Source of the DNA: Auanema rhodensis
Lineage: Eukaryota > Nematoda > Chromadorea > Rhabditida > Rhabditidae
Direction: 5' to 3'
DNA length: 64,000 bases
NCBI GenBank assembly: GCA_964057225.1
Contig: OZ059897.1
Span: forward strand, 4,340,001 to 4,404,000
Position numbers and translations under genes: made by a program. Below, piece after piece: positions 23,518 to 36,504 of the stretch. Position 1 is the stretch's first letter. Each line of letters begins with the position of its first letter. The notes below the pieces were generated by a model. That model saw only the letters and a program-made list of their open reading frames with translations, made no database searches and had not been told where the DNA came from.

Positions 23518-26500
23518 TGTATAGAGCGTTTCTCAATGTAGTATAGTGCATTCGATGCGGATTTTTAAGCTGCGTCGATCTGTGTTATCAGATTTGAGTT
23601 AGCTTAAAAATGCACCGAGATATCAACTGATATATGTTCACACTTATATCCTCGATTTTCACCCTGAAGAAATGATTTTTTCGTTGAAAAACATTGTCCA
23701 TCGTATTCGTCTTGAAAAAAAGAATCTAAAAACATCTACTTTTTGTGAAATTATTCAGAAATTTTTCGGGAAAATTTTTGTCAAAATGTTTTTGGAAGCA
23801 ATGTTGAGTGTACATGGGAACTCAGCATACACTAATGCATTATTTTTCAAACGATCATAACTAATTTTTGTATAGAGCGTTTCTCAATGTAGTATAGTGC
23901 ATTCGATGCGGATTTTTAAGCTGCGTCGATCTGTGTTATCAGATTTGAGTTAGCTTAAAAATGCACCGAGATATCAACTGATATATGTTCACACTTATAT
24001 CCTCGATTTTCACCCTGAAGAAATGATTTTTTCGTTGAAAAACATTGTCCATCGTATTCGTCTTGAAAAAAAGAATCTAAAAACATCTACTTTTTGTGAA
24101 ATTATTCAGAAATTTTTCGGGAAAATTTTTGTCAAAATGTTTTTGGAAGCAATGTTGAGTGTACATGGGAACTCAACATACACTAATGCATTATTTTTCA
24201 AACGATCATAACTAATTTTTGTATGGAGCGTTTCTCAATGTAGTATAGTGCATTCGATGCGGATTTTTAAGCTGCGTTGATCTGTGTTATCAGATTTGCG
24301 CTAGCTTAAAAATGCACCGAGTAATCAACTGATATAGGTTCACACTTATATCCTCGATTTTCACCCTGAAGAATTAATTTTTTCGTTGAATAACATTGTC
24401 CATCATCTTTGCCTTGAAAAAAGAAATCTAAAAACTCCTACTTTTTGTGAAATTATTTAGAAATTTTTCGGGAAAATTTTTGTCACAATGTTTTTGGAAG
24501 CAATGTTGAGTGTACATGGGAACTCAGCATACACTAATGCATTATTTTTCAAACGATCATAACTAATTTTTGTATGGAGCGTTTCTCAATGTAGTATAGT
24601 GCATTCGATGCGGATTTTTAAGCTGCGTTGATCTGTGTTATCAGATTTGCGCTAGCTTAAAAATGCACCGAGTAATCAACTGATATAGGTTCACACTTAT
24701 ATCCTCGATTTTCACCCTGAAGAATTAATTTTTTCGTTGAATAACATTGTCCATCGTCTTTGCCTTGAAAAAAGAAATCTAAAAACTCCTACTTTTCGTG
24801 AAATAATTTAGAAATTTTTCGGGAAAATTTTTGTCACAATGTTTTTGGAAGCAATGTTGAGTGTACATGGGAACTCAACATACACTAATGCATTATTTTT
24901 CAAACGATCATAACTAATTTTCGTATGGAGCGTTTCTCAATGTAGTATAGTGCATTCGATGCGGATTTTTAAGCTGCGTCGATCTGTGTTATCAGATTTG
25001 AGTTAGCTTAAAAATGCACCGAGATATCAACTGATATATGTTCACACTTATATCCTCGATTTTCACCCTGAAGAAATGATTTTTTCGTTGAAAAACATTG
25101 TCCATCGTATTCGTCTTGAAAAAAAGAATCTAAAAACATCTACTTTTTGTGAAATTATTCAGAAATTTTTCGGGAAAATTTTTGTCAAAATGTTTTTGGA
25201 AGCAATGTTGAGTGTACATGGGAACTCAGCATACACTAATGCATTATTTTTCAAACGATCATAACTAATTTTTGTATAGAGCGTTTCTCAATGTAGTATA
25301 GTGCATTCGATGCGGATTTTTAAGCTGCGTCGATCTGTGTTATCAGATTTGAGTTAGCTTAAAAATGCACCGAGATATCAACTGATATATGTTCACACTT
25401 ATATCCTCGATTTTCACCCTGAAGAAATGATTTTTTCGTTGAAAAACATTGTCCATCGTATTCGTCTTGAAAAAAAGAATCTAAAAACATCTACTTTTTG
25501 TGAAATTATTCAGAAATTTTTCGGGAAAATTTTTGTCAAAATGTTTTTGGAAGCAATGTTGAGTGTACATGGGAACTCAACATACACTAATGCATTATTT
25601 TTCAAACGATCATAACTAATTTTTGTATGGAGCGTTTCTCAATGTAGTATAGTGCATTCGATGCGGATTTTTAAGCTGCGTTGATCTGTGTTATCAGATT
25701 TGCGCTAGCTTAAAAATGCACCGAGTAATCAACTGATATAGGTTCACACTTATATCCTCGATTTTCACCCTGAAGAATTAATTTTTTCGTTGAATAACAT
25801 TGTCCATCATCTTTGCCTTGAAAAAAGAAATCTAAAAACTCCTACTTTTTGTGAAATTATTTAGAAATTTTTCGGGAAAATTTTTGTCACAATGTTTTTG
25901 GAAGCAATGTTGAGTGTACATGGGAACTCAGCATACACTAATGCATTATTTTTCAAACGATCATAACTAATTTTTGTATGGAGCGTTTCTCAATGTAGTA
26001 TAGTGCATTCGATGCGGATTTTTAAGCTGCGTTGATCTGTGTTATCAGATTTGCGCTAGCTTAAAAATGCACCGAGTAATCAACTGATATATGTTCACAC
26101 TTATATCCTCGATTTTCACCCTGAAGAAATGATTTTTTCGTTGAAAAACATTGTCCATCGTATTCGTCTTGAAAAAAAGAATCTAAAAACATCTACTTTT
26201 TGTGAAATTATTCAGAAATTTTTCGGGAAAATTTTTGTCAAAATGTTTTTGGAAGCAATGTTGAGTGTACATGGGAACTCAACATACACTAATGCATTAT
26301 TTTTCAAACGATCATAACTAATTTTTGTATGGAGCGTTTCTCAATGTAGTATAGTGCATTCGATGCGGATTTTTAAGCTGCGTTGATCTGTGTTATCAGA
26401 TTTGCGCTAGCTTAAAAATGCACCGAGTAATCAACTGATATAGGTTCACACTTATATCCTCGATTTTCACCCTGAAGAATTAATTTTTTCGTTGAATAAC

Positions 26501-28782
26501 ATTGTCCATCATCTTTGCCTTGAAAAAAGAAATCTAAAAACTCCTACTTTTTGTGAAATTATTTAGAAATTTTTCGGGAAAATTTTTGTCACAATGTTTT
26601 TGGAAGCAATGTTGAGTGTACATGGGAACTCAGCATACACTAATGCATTATTTTTCAAACGATCATAACTAATTTTTGTATGGAGCGTTTCTCAATGTAG
26701 TATAGTGCATTCGATGCGGATTTTTAAGCTGCGTTGATCTGTGTTATCAGATTTGCGCTAGCTTAAAAATGCACCGAGTAATCAACTGATATAGGTTCAC
26801 ACTTATATCCTCGATTGTCACCCTGAAGAATTAATTTTTTCGTTGAATAACATTGTCCATCGTCTTTGCCTTGAAAAAAGAAATCTAAAAACTCCTACTT
26901 TTCGTGAAATCATTTAGAAATTTTTCGGGAAAATTTTTGTCACAATGTTTTTGGAAGCAATGTTGAGTGTACATGGGAACTCAACATACACTAATGCATT
27001 ATTTTTCAAACGATCATAACTAATTTTTGTATGGAGCGTTTCTCAATGTAGTATAGTGCATTCGATGCGGATTTTTAAGCTGCGTCGATCTGTGTTATCA
27101 GATTTGAGTTAGCTTAAAAATGCACCGAGATATCAACTGATATATGTTCACACTTATATCCTCGATTTTCACCCTGAAGAAATGATTTTTTCGTTGAAAA
27201 ACATTGTCCATCGTATTCGTCTTGAAAAAAAGAATCTAAAAACATCTACTTTTTGTGAAATTATTCAGAAATTTTTCGGGAAAATTTTTGTCAAAATGTT
27301 TTTGGAAGCAATGTTGAGTGTACATGGGAACTCAACATACACTAATGCATTATTTTTCAAACGATCATAACTAATTTTTGTATGGAGCGTTTCTCAATGT
27401 AGTATAGTGCATTCGATGCGGATTTTTAAGCTGCGTCGATCTGTGTTATCAGATTTGAGTTAGCTTAAAAATGCACCGAGATATCAACTGATATATGTTC
27501 ACACTTATATCCTCGATTTTCACCCTGAAGAAATGATTTTTTCGTTGAAAAACATTGTCCATCGTATTCGTCTTGAAAAAAAGAATCTAAAAACATCTAC
27601 TTTTTGTGAAATTATTCAGAAATTTTTCGGGAAAATTTTTGTCAAAATGTTTTTGGAAGCAATGTTGAGTGTACATGGGAACTCAACATACACTAATGCA
27701 TTATTTTTCAAACGATCATAACTAATTTTTGTATGGAGCGTTTCTCAATGTAGTATAGTGCATTCGATGCGGATTTTTAAGCTGCGTTGATCTGTGTTAT
27801 CAGATTTGCGCTAGCTTAAAAATGCACCGAGTAATCAACTGATATAGGTTCACACTTATATCCTCGATTTTCACCCTGAAGAATTAATTTTTTCGTTGAA
27901 TAACATTGTCCATCGTCTTTGCCTTGAAAAAAGAAATCTAAAAACTCCTACTTTTCGTGAAATTATTTAGAAATTTTTCGGGAAAATTTTTGTCACAATG
28001 TTTTTGGAAGCAATGTTGAGTGTACATGGGAACTCAGCATACACTAATGCATTATTTTTCAAACGATCATAACTAATTTTTGTTTAGAGCGTTTCTCAAT
28101 GTAGTATAGTGCATTCGATGCGGATTTTTAAGCTGCGTCGATCTGTGTTATCAGATTTGAGTTAGCTTGAAAATGCACCGAGATATCAACTGATATATGT
28201 TCACACTTATATCCTCGATTTTCACCCTGAAGAAATGATTTTTTCGTTGAAAAACATTGTCCATCGTATTCGTCTTGAAAAAAGGAATCTAAAAACATCT
28301 ACTTTTTGTGAAATTATTTAGAAATTTTTCGGGAAAATTTTTGTCACAATGTTTTTGGAAGCAATGTTGAGTGTACATGGGAACTCAGCATACACTAATG
28401 CATTATTTTTCAAACGATCATAACTAATTTTTGTATAGAGCGTTTCTCAATGTAGTATAGTGCATTCGATGCGGATTTTTAAGCTGCGTCGATCTGTGTT
28501 ATCAGATTTGAGTTAGCTTAAAAATGCACCGAGATATCAACTGATATATGTTCACACTTATATCCTCGATTTTCACCCTGAAGAAATGATTTTTTCGTTG
28601 AAAAACATTGTCCATCGTATTCGTCTTGAAAAAAAGAATCTAAAAACATCTACTTTTTGTGAAATTATTCAGAAATTTTTCGGGAAAATTTTTGTCAAAA
28701 TGTTTTTGGAAGCAATGTTGAGTGTACATGGGAACTCAACATACACTAATGCATTATTTTTCAAACGATCATAACTAATTTT
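23518..28782. repeat. Four-unit (1,404-bp) Ah-Ac-Ba-Ba cycles with edits
   Basis: Order is Ba-Ba-Ah-Ac-Ba-Ba-Ah-D-Ah-Ac-Ba-Ba-Ac-Bg-Ba. The Ac units at 22816 and 24571 share AAATAATT and the ATTTTCG end with the unit at 14743, so the Ah-Ac-Ba-Ba tetramer was amplified from one source. The D unit at 25975 is type A to about u116 and Ba after that, so it gains the 62-codon frame (26129). The unit at 28081 starts TGTTTAGAG, a start shared with 37206, 38259 and 49490. Confidence 0.85.
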
Positions 28783-30888
28783 TGTATGGAGCGTTTCTCA
28801 ATGTAGTATAGTGCATTCGATGCGGATTTTTAAGCTGCGTTGATCTGTGTTATCAGATTTGCGCTAGCTTAAAAATGCACCGAGTAATCAACTGATATAG
28901 GTTCACACTTATATCCTCGATTTTCACCCTGAAGAATTAATTTTTTCGTTGAATAACATTGTCCATCGTCTTTGCCTTGAAAAAAGAAATCTAAAAACTC
29001 CTACTTTTTGTGAAATTATTTAGAAATTTTTCGGGAAAATTTTTGTCACAATGTTTTTGGAAGCAATGTTGAGTGTACATGGGAACTCAGCATACACTAA
29101 TGCATTATTTTTCAAACGATCATAACTAATTTTTGTATGGAGCGTTTCTCAATGTAGTATAGTGCATTCGATGCGGATTTTTAAGCTGCGTTGATCTGTG
29201 TTATCAGATTTGCGCTAGCTTAAAAATGCACCGAGTAATCAACTGATATAGGTTCACACTTATATCCTCGATTTTCACCCTGAAGAATTAATTTTTTCGT
29301 TGAATAACGTTGTCCATCGTCTTTGCCTTGAAAAAAAAAATCTAAAAACTCCTACTTTTTGTGAAATTATTTAGAAATTTTTCGGGAAAATTTTTGTCAC
29401 AATGTTTTTGGAAGCAATGTTGAGTGTACATGGGAACTCAGCATACACTAATGCATTATTTTTCAAACGATCATAACTAATTTTTGTATAGAGCGTTTCT
29501 CAATGTAGTATAGTGCATTCGATGCGGATTTTTAAGCTGCGTCGATCTGTGTTATCAGATTTGAGTTAGCTTGAAAATGCACCGAGATATCAACTGATAT
29601 ATGTTCACACTTATATCCTCGATTTTCACCCTGAAGAAATGATTTTTTCGTTGAAAAACATTGTCCATCGTATTCGTCTTGAAAAAAGGAATCTAAAAAC
29701 ATCTACTTTTTGTGAAATTATTTAGAAATTTTTCGGGAAAATTTTTGTCACAATGTTTTTGGAAGCAATGTTGAGTGTACATGGGAACTCAGCATACACT
29801 AATGCATTATTTTTCAAACGATCATAACTAATTTTTGTATAGAGCGTTTCTCAATGTAGTATAGTGCATTCGATGCGGATTTTTAAGCTGCGTCGATCTG
29901 TGTTATCAGATTTGAGTTAGCTTAAAAATGCACCGAGATATCAACTGATATATGTTCACACTTATATCCTCGATTTTCACCCTGAAGAAATGATTTTTTC
30001 GTTGAAAAACATTGTCCATCGTATTCGTCTTGAAAAAAAGAATCTAAAAACATCTACTTTTTGTGAAATTATTCAGAAAATTTTCGGGAAAATTTTTGTC
30101 AAAATGTTTTTGGAAGCAATGTTGAGTGTACATGGGAACTCAACATACACTAATGCATTATTTTTCAAACGATCATAACTAATTTTTGTATGGAGCGTTT
30201 CTCAATGTAGTATAGTGCATTCGATGCGGATTTTTAAGCTGCGTTGATCTGTGTTATCAGATTTGCGCTAGCTTAAAAATGCACCGAGTAATCAACTGAT
30301 ATAGGTTCACACTTATATCCTCGATTTTCACCCTGAAGAATTAATTTTTTCGTTGAATAACATTGTCCATCATCTTTGCCTTGAAAAAAGAAATCTAAAA
30401 ACTCCTACTTTTTGTGAAATTATTTAGAAATTTTTCGGGAAAATTTTTGTCACAATGTTTTTGGAAGCAATGTTGAGTGTACATGGGAACTCAGCATACA
30501 CTAATGCATTATTTTTCAAACGATCATAACTAATTTTTGTATGGAGCGTTTCTCAATGTAGTATAGTGCATTCGATGCGGATTTTTAAGCTGCGTTGATC
30601 TGTGTTATCAGATTTGCGCTAGCTTAAAAATGCACCGAGTAATCAACTGATATAGGTTCACACTTATATCCTCGATTTTCACCCTGAAGAATTAATTTTT
30701 TCGTTGAATAACATTGTCCATCGTCTTTGCCTTGAAAAAAGAAATCTAAAAACTCCTACTTTTCGTGAAATTATTTAGAAATTTTCCGGGAAAATTTTTG
30801 TCACAATGTTTTTGGAAGCAATGTTGAGTGTACATGGGAACTCAGCATACACTAATGCATTATTTTTCAAACGATCATAACTAATTTT
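28783..30888. repeat. Higher-order repeat At-An-Bg-Ba-Ah-Ac, copy 1
   Basis: Six units in the order At-An-Bg-Ba-Ah-Ac match the start of the eight-unit blocks at 38961 and 51245. The Ba unit here (29836) has the AAAATTTT-CGGG dyad variant, as do its counterparts at 40014 and 52298. The block is followed by a Ba unit at 30889 with no Bg, a one-unit loss relative to the other copies. Confidence 0.85.
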
Positions 30889-31239
30889 TGTATAGAGCGT
30901 TTCTCAATGTAGTATAGTGCATTTGATGCGGATTTTTAAGCTGCGTCGATCTGTGTTATCAGATTTGAGTTAGCTTAAAAATGCACCGAGATATCAACTG
31001 ATATATGTTCACACTTATATCCTCGATTTTCACCCTGAAGAAATGATTTTTTCGTTGAAAAACATTGTCCATCGTATTCGTCTTGAAAAAAAGAATCTAA
31101 AAACATCTACTTTTTGTGAAATTATTCAGAAATTTTTCGGGAAAATTTTTGTCAAAATGTTTTTGGAAGCAATGTTGAGTGTACATGGGAACTCAACATA
31201 CACTAATGCATTATTTTTCAAACGATCATAACTAATTTT

Positions 31240-31590
31240 TGTATGGAGCGTTTCTCAATGTAGTATAGTGCATTCGATGCGGATTTTTGAGCTGCGTTGA
31301 TCTGTGTTATCAGATTTGCGCTAGCTTAAAAATGCACCGAGTAATCAACTGATATAGGTTCACACTTATATCCTCGATTTTCACCCTGAAGAATTAATTT
31401 TTTCGTTGAATAACATTGTCCATCGTCTTTGCCTTGAGAAAAGAAATTTAAAAACTCCTACTTTTTGTGAAATTATTTAGAAATTTTTCGGGAAAATTTT
31501 TGTCACAATGTTTTTGGAAGCAATGTTGAGTGTACATGGGAACTCAGCATACACTAATGCATTATTTTTCAAACGATCATAACTAATTTT
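31240..31590. repeat. Reference X-subtype satellite unit
   Basis: X is type A with three linked changes: u50 G (TTTTTGAGCT), u199 G (CTTGAGAAAAG) and u209 T (AAATTTA). Eleven units have them, starting 31240, 31942, 41769, 46332, 54053, 54404, 57563, 60019, 60721, 61422 and 62123. In most cases the next unit is K. The u50 change lies in the left arm of the 51-nt dyad. Confidence 0.9.
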
Positions 31591-32292
31591 TGTATGGAGC
31601 GTTTCTCAATGTAGTATAGTGCATTCGATGCGGATTTTTAAGCTGCGTTGATCTGTGTTATCAGATTTGCGCTAGCTTAAAAATGCACCGAGTAATCAAC
31701 TGATATAGGTTCACACTTATATCCTCGATTTTCACCCTGAAGAATTAATTTTTTCGTTGAATAACATTGTCCATCGTCTTTGCCTTGAAAAAAAAAATCT
31801 AAAAACTCCTACTTTTTGTGAAATTATTTAGAAATTTTTCGGGAAAATTTTTGTCACAATGTTTTTGGAAGCAATGTTGAGTGTACATGGGAACTCAGCA
31901 TACACTAATGCATTATTTTTCAAACGATCATAACTAATTTTTGTATGGAGCGTTTCTCAATGTAGTATAGTGCATTCGATGCGGATTTTTGAGCTGCGTT
32001 GATCTGTGTTATCAGATTTGCGCTAGCTTAAAAATGCACCGAGTAATCAACTGATATAGGTTCACACTTATATCCTCGATTTTCACCCTGAAGAATTAAT
32101 TTTTTCGTTGAATAACATTGTCCATCGTCTTTGCCTTGAGAAAAGAAATTTAAAAACTCCTACTTTTTGTGAAATTATTTAGAAATTTTTCGGGAAAATT
32201 TTTGTCACAATGTTTTTGGAAGCAATGTTGAGTGTACATGGGAACTCAGCATACACTAATGCATTATTTTTCAAACGATCATAACTAATTTT

Positions 32293-32643
32293 TAAATAGA
32301 GCGTTTCTTAATGTAGTATAGTGCATTCGATGCGGATTTTTGAGCTGCGTTGATCTGTGTTATCAGATTTGCGCTAGCTTAAAAATGCACCGAGTAATCA
32401 ACTGATATATGTTCACACTTATATCCTCGATTTTCACCCTGAAGAAATGATTTTTTCGTTGAAAAACATTGTCCATCGTATTCGTCTTGAAAAAAAGAAT
32501 CTAAAAACATCTACTTTTTGTGAAATTATTTAGAAATTTTTCGGGAAAATTTTTGTCACAATGTTTTTGGAAGCAATGTTGAGTGTACATGGGAACTCAG
32601 CATACACTAATGCATTATTTTTCAAACGATCATAACTAATTTT
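32293..32643. repeat. Reference K-subtype satellite unit
   Basis: K opens TAAATAGAG with GTTTCTTAATG, has an A-type 5' half but u118 T, then a B 3' half with AG at u204-205, TAG at u239-241, C at u267 and G at u308. The TAAATAG start occurs in 12 units (32293, 42120, 44577, 46683, 54755, 55457, 55808, 57914, 60370, 61071, 61772, 62474), though 42120 and 55808 have different bodies. K looks like an old A/B recombinant that later gained its own start and spread. Confidence 0.9.
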
Positions 32644-33696
32644 TGTATGGAGCGTTTCTCAATGTAGTATAGTGCATTCGATGCGGATTTTTGAGCTGCG
32701 TTGATCTGTGTTATCAGATTTGAGTTAGCTTAAAAATGCACCGAGATATCAACTGATATATGTTCACACTTATATCCTCGATTTTCACCCTGAAGAAATG
32801 ATTTTTTCGTTGAAAAACATTGTCCATCGTATTCGTCTTGAAAAAAAGAATCTAAAAACATCTACTTTTTGTGAAATTATTCAGAAATTTTTCGGGAAAA
32901 TTTTTGTCAAAATGTTTTTGGAAGCAATGTTGAGTGTACATGGGAACTCAACATACACTAATGCATTATTTTTCAAACGATCATAACTAATTTTTGTATG
33001 GAGCGTTTCTCAATGTAGTATAGTGCATTCGATGCGGATTTTTAAGCTGCGTTGATCTGTGTTATCAGATTTGCGCTAGCTTAAAAATGCACCGAGTAAT
33101 CAACTGATATAGGTTCACACTTATATCCTCGATTTTCACCCTGAAGAATTAATTTTTTCGTTGAATAACATTGTCCATCATCTTTGCCTTGAAAAAAGAA
33201 ATCTAAAAACTCCTACTTTTTGTGAAATTATTTAGAAATTTTTCGGGAAAATTTTTGTCACAATGTTTTTGGAAGCAATGTTGAGTGTACATGGGAACTC
33301 AGCATACACTAATGCATTATTTTTCAAACGATCATAACTAATTTTTGTATGGAGCGTTTCTCAATGTAGTATAGTGCATTCGATGCGGATTTTTAAGCTG
33401 CGTTGATCTGTGTTATCAGATTTGAGTTAGCTTAAAAATGCACCGAGATATCAACTGATATATGTTCACACTTATATCCTCGATTTTCACCCTGAAGAAT
33501 TAATTTTTTCGTTGAATAACATTGTCCATCATCTTTGCCTTGAAAAAAGAAATCTAAAAACTCCTACTTTTCGTGAAATTATTTAGAAATTTTTCGGGAA
33601 AATTTTTGTCACAATGTTTTTGGAAGCAATGTTGAGTGTACATGGGAACTCAACATACACTAATGCATTATTTTTCAAACGATCATAACTAATTTT

Positions 33697-35100
33697 TGTA
33701 TGGAGCGTTTCTCAATGTAGTATAGTGCATTCGATGCGGATTTTTAAGCTGCGTTGATCTGTGTTATCAGATTTGCGCTAGCTTAAAAATGCACCGAGTA
33801 ATCAACTGATATAGGTTCACACTTATATCCTCGATTTTCACCCTGAAGAATTAATTTTTTCGTTGAATAACATTGTCCATCATCTTTGCCTTGAAAAAAG
33901 AAATCTAAAAACTCCTACTTTTTGTGAAATTATTTAGAAATTTTTCGGGAAAATTTTTGTCACAATGTTTTTGGAAGCAATGTTGAGTGTACATGGGAAC
34001 TCAGCATACACTAATGCATTATTTTTCAAACGATCATAACTAATTTTTGTATGGAGCGTTTCTAAATGTAGTATAGTGCATTCGATGCGGATTTTTAAGC
34101 TGCGTTGATCTGTGTTATCAGATTTGCGCTAGCTTAAAAATGCACCGAGTAATCAACTGATATAGGTTCACACTTATATCCTCGATTTTCACCCTGAAGA
34201 ATTAATTTTTTCGTTGAATAACATTGTCCATCGTCTTTGCCTTGAAAAAAGCAATCTAAAAACTCCTACTTTTCGTGAAATTATTTAGAAATTTTTCGGG
34301 AAAATTTTTGTCACAATGTTTTTGGAAGCAATGTTGAGTGTACATGGGAACTCAACATACACTAATGCATTATTTTTCAAACGATCATAACTAATTTTTG
34401 TATGGAGCGTTTCTCAATGTAGTATAGTGCATTCGATGCGGATTTTTAAGCTGCGTTGATCTGTGTTATCAGATTTGCGCTAGCTTAAAAATGCACCGAG
34501 TAATCAACTGATATAGGTTCACACTTATATCCTCGATTTTCACCCTGAAGAATTAATTTTTTCGTTGAATAACATTGTCCATCGTATTCGTCTTGAAAAA
34601 AAGAATCTAAAAACATCTACTTTTTGTGAAATTATTCAGAAATTTTTCGGGAAAATTTTTGTCAAAATGTTTTTGGAAGCAATGTTGAGTGTACATGGGA
34701 ACTCAGCATACACTAATGCATTATTTTTCAAACGATCATAACTAATTTTTGTATAGAGCGTTTCTCAATGTAGTATAGTGCATTCGATGCGGATTTTTAA
34801 GCTGCGTCGATCTGTGTTATCAGATTTGAGTTAGCTTAAAAATGCACCGAGATATCAACTGATATATGTTCACACTTATATCCTCGATTTTCACCCTGAA
34901 GAAATGATTTTTTCGTTGAAAAACATTGTCCATCGTATTCGTCTTGAAAAAAAGAATCTAAAAACATCTACTTTTTGTGAAATTATTCAGAAATTTTTCG
35001 GGAAAATTTTTGTCAAAATGTTTTTGGAAGCAATGTTGAGTGTACATGGGAACTCAACATACACTAATGCATTATTTTTCAAACGATCATAACTAATTTT
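33697..35100. repeat. Tandem four-unit repeat Ah-Ac-D-Ba, copy 1
   Basis: The second unit has the rare marks TCTAAATG near u17 and AAGCAATC near u205. The third (34399-34749) is a recombinant that is type A through u172 and B from u188. All three marks recur in the next 1,404 bp, so this is a fresh direct duplication. Confidence 0.9.
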
Positions 35101-36504
35101 TGTATGGAGCGTTTCTCAATGTAGTATAGTGCATTCGATGCGGATTTTTAAGCTGCGTTGATCTGTGTTATCAGATTTGCGCTAGCTTAAAAATGCACCG
35201 AGTAATCAACTGATATAGGTTCACACTTATATCCTCGATTTTCACCCTGAAGAATTAATTTTTTCGTTGAATAACATTGTCCATCATCTTTGCCTTGAAA
35301 AAAGAAATCTAAAAACTCCTACTTTTTGTGAAATTATTTAGAAATTTTTCGGGAAAATTTTTGTCACAATGTTTTTGGAAGCAATGTTGAGTGTACATGG
35401 GAACTCAGCATACACTAATGCATTATTTTTCAAACGATCATAACTAATTTTTGTATGGAGCGTTTCTAAATGTAGTATAGTGCATTCGATGCGGATTTTT
35501 AAGCTGCGTTGATCTGTGTTATCAGATTTGCGCTAGCTTAAAAATGCACCGAGTAATCAACTGATATAGGTTCACACTTATATCCTCGATTTTCACCCTG
35601 AAGAATTAATTTTTTCGTTGAATAACATTGTCCATCGTCTTTGCCTTGAAAAAAGCAATCTAAAAACTCCTACTTTTCGTGAAAATATTTAGAAATTTTT
35701 CGGGAAAATTTTTGTCACAATGTTTTTGGAAGCAATGTTGAGTGTACATGGGAACTCAACATACACTAATGCATTATTTTTCAAACGATCATAACTAATT
35801 TTTGTATGGAGCGTTTCTCAATGTAGTATAGTGCATTCGATGCGGATTTTTAAGCTGCGTTGATCTGTGTTATCAGATTTGCGCTAGCTTAAAAATGCAC
35901 CGAGTAATCAACTGATATAGGTTCACACTTATATCCTCGATTTTCACCCTGAAGAATTAATTTTTTCGTTGAATAACATTGTCCATCGTATTCGTCTTGA
36001 AAAAAAGAATCTAAAAACATCTACTTTTTGTGAAATTATTCAGAAATTTTTCGGGAAAATTTTTGTCAAAATGTTTTTGGAAGCAATGTTGAGTGTACAT
36101 GGGAACTCAGCATACACTAATGCATTATTTTTCAAACGATCATAACTAATTTTTGTATAGAGCGTTTCTCAATGTAGTATAGTGCATTCGATGCGGATTT
36201 TTAAGCTGCGTCGATCTGTGTTATCAGATTTGAGTTAGCTTAAAAATGCACCGAGATATCAACTGATATATGTTCACACTTATATCCTCGATTTTCACCC
36301 TGAAGAAATGATTTTTTCGTTGAAAAACATTGTCCATCGTATTCGTCTTGAAAAAAAGAATCTAAAAACATCTACTTTTTGTGAAATTATTCAGAAATTT
36401 TTCGGGAAAATTTTTGTCAAAATGTTTTTGGAAGCAATGTTGAGTGTACATGGGAACTCAACATACACTAATGCATTATTTTTCAAACGATCATAACTAA
36501 TTTT
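35101..36504. repeat. Tandem four-unit repeat Ah-Ac-D-Ba, copy 2
   Basis: This is a direct copy of the preceding four units with the same private marks. It differs by GAAAATATT in place of GAAATTATT near u234 in its second unit. The recombinant third unit is at 35803-36153. Confidence 0.9.

Larger units (their letters stand above)
30889..33696. repeat. Ba-X-An-X-K-Ba-Ah-C: first X and K units
   Basis: X units appear first at 31240 and 31942, and K at 32293. X is type A with u50 G, u199 G and u209 T. K usually starts TAAATAGAG with u17 T and u50 G, has an A-type 5' half with u118 T, then a B 3' half with TAG at u239-241. The Ba unit at 32644 has u50 G and u59 T, marks otherwise seen in X and K, so its 5' end was probably converted by a neighbour. 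Confidence 0.85.
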
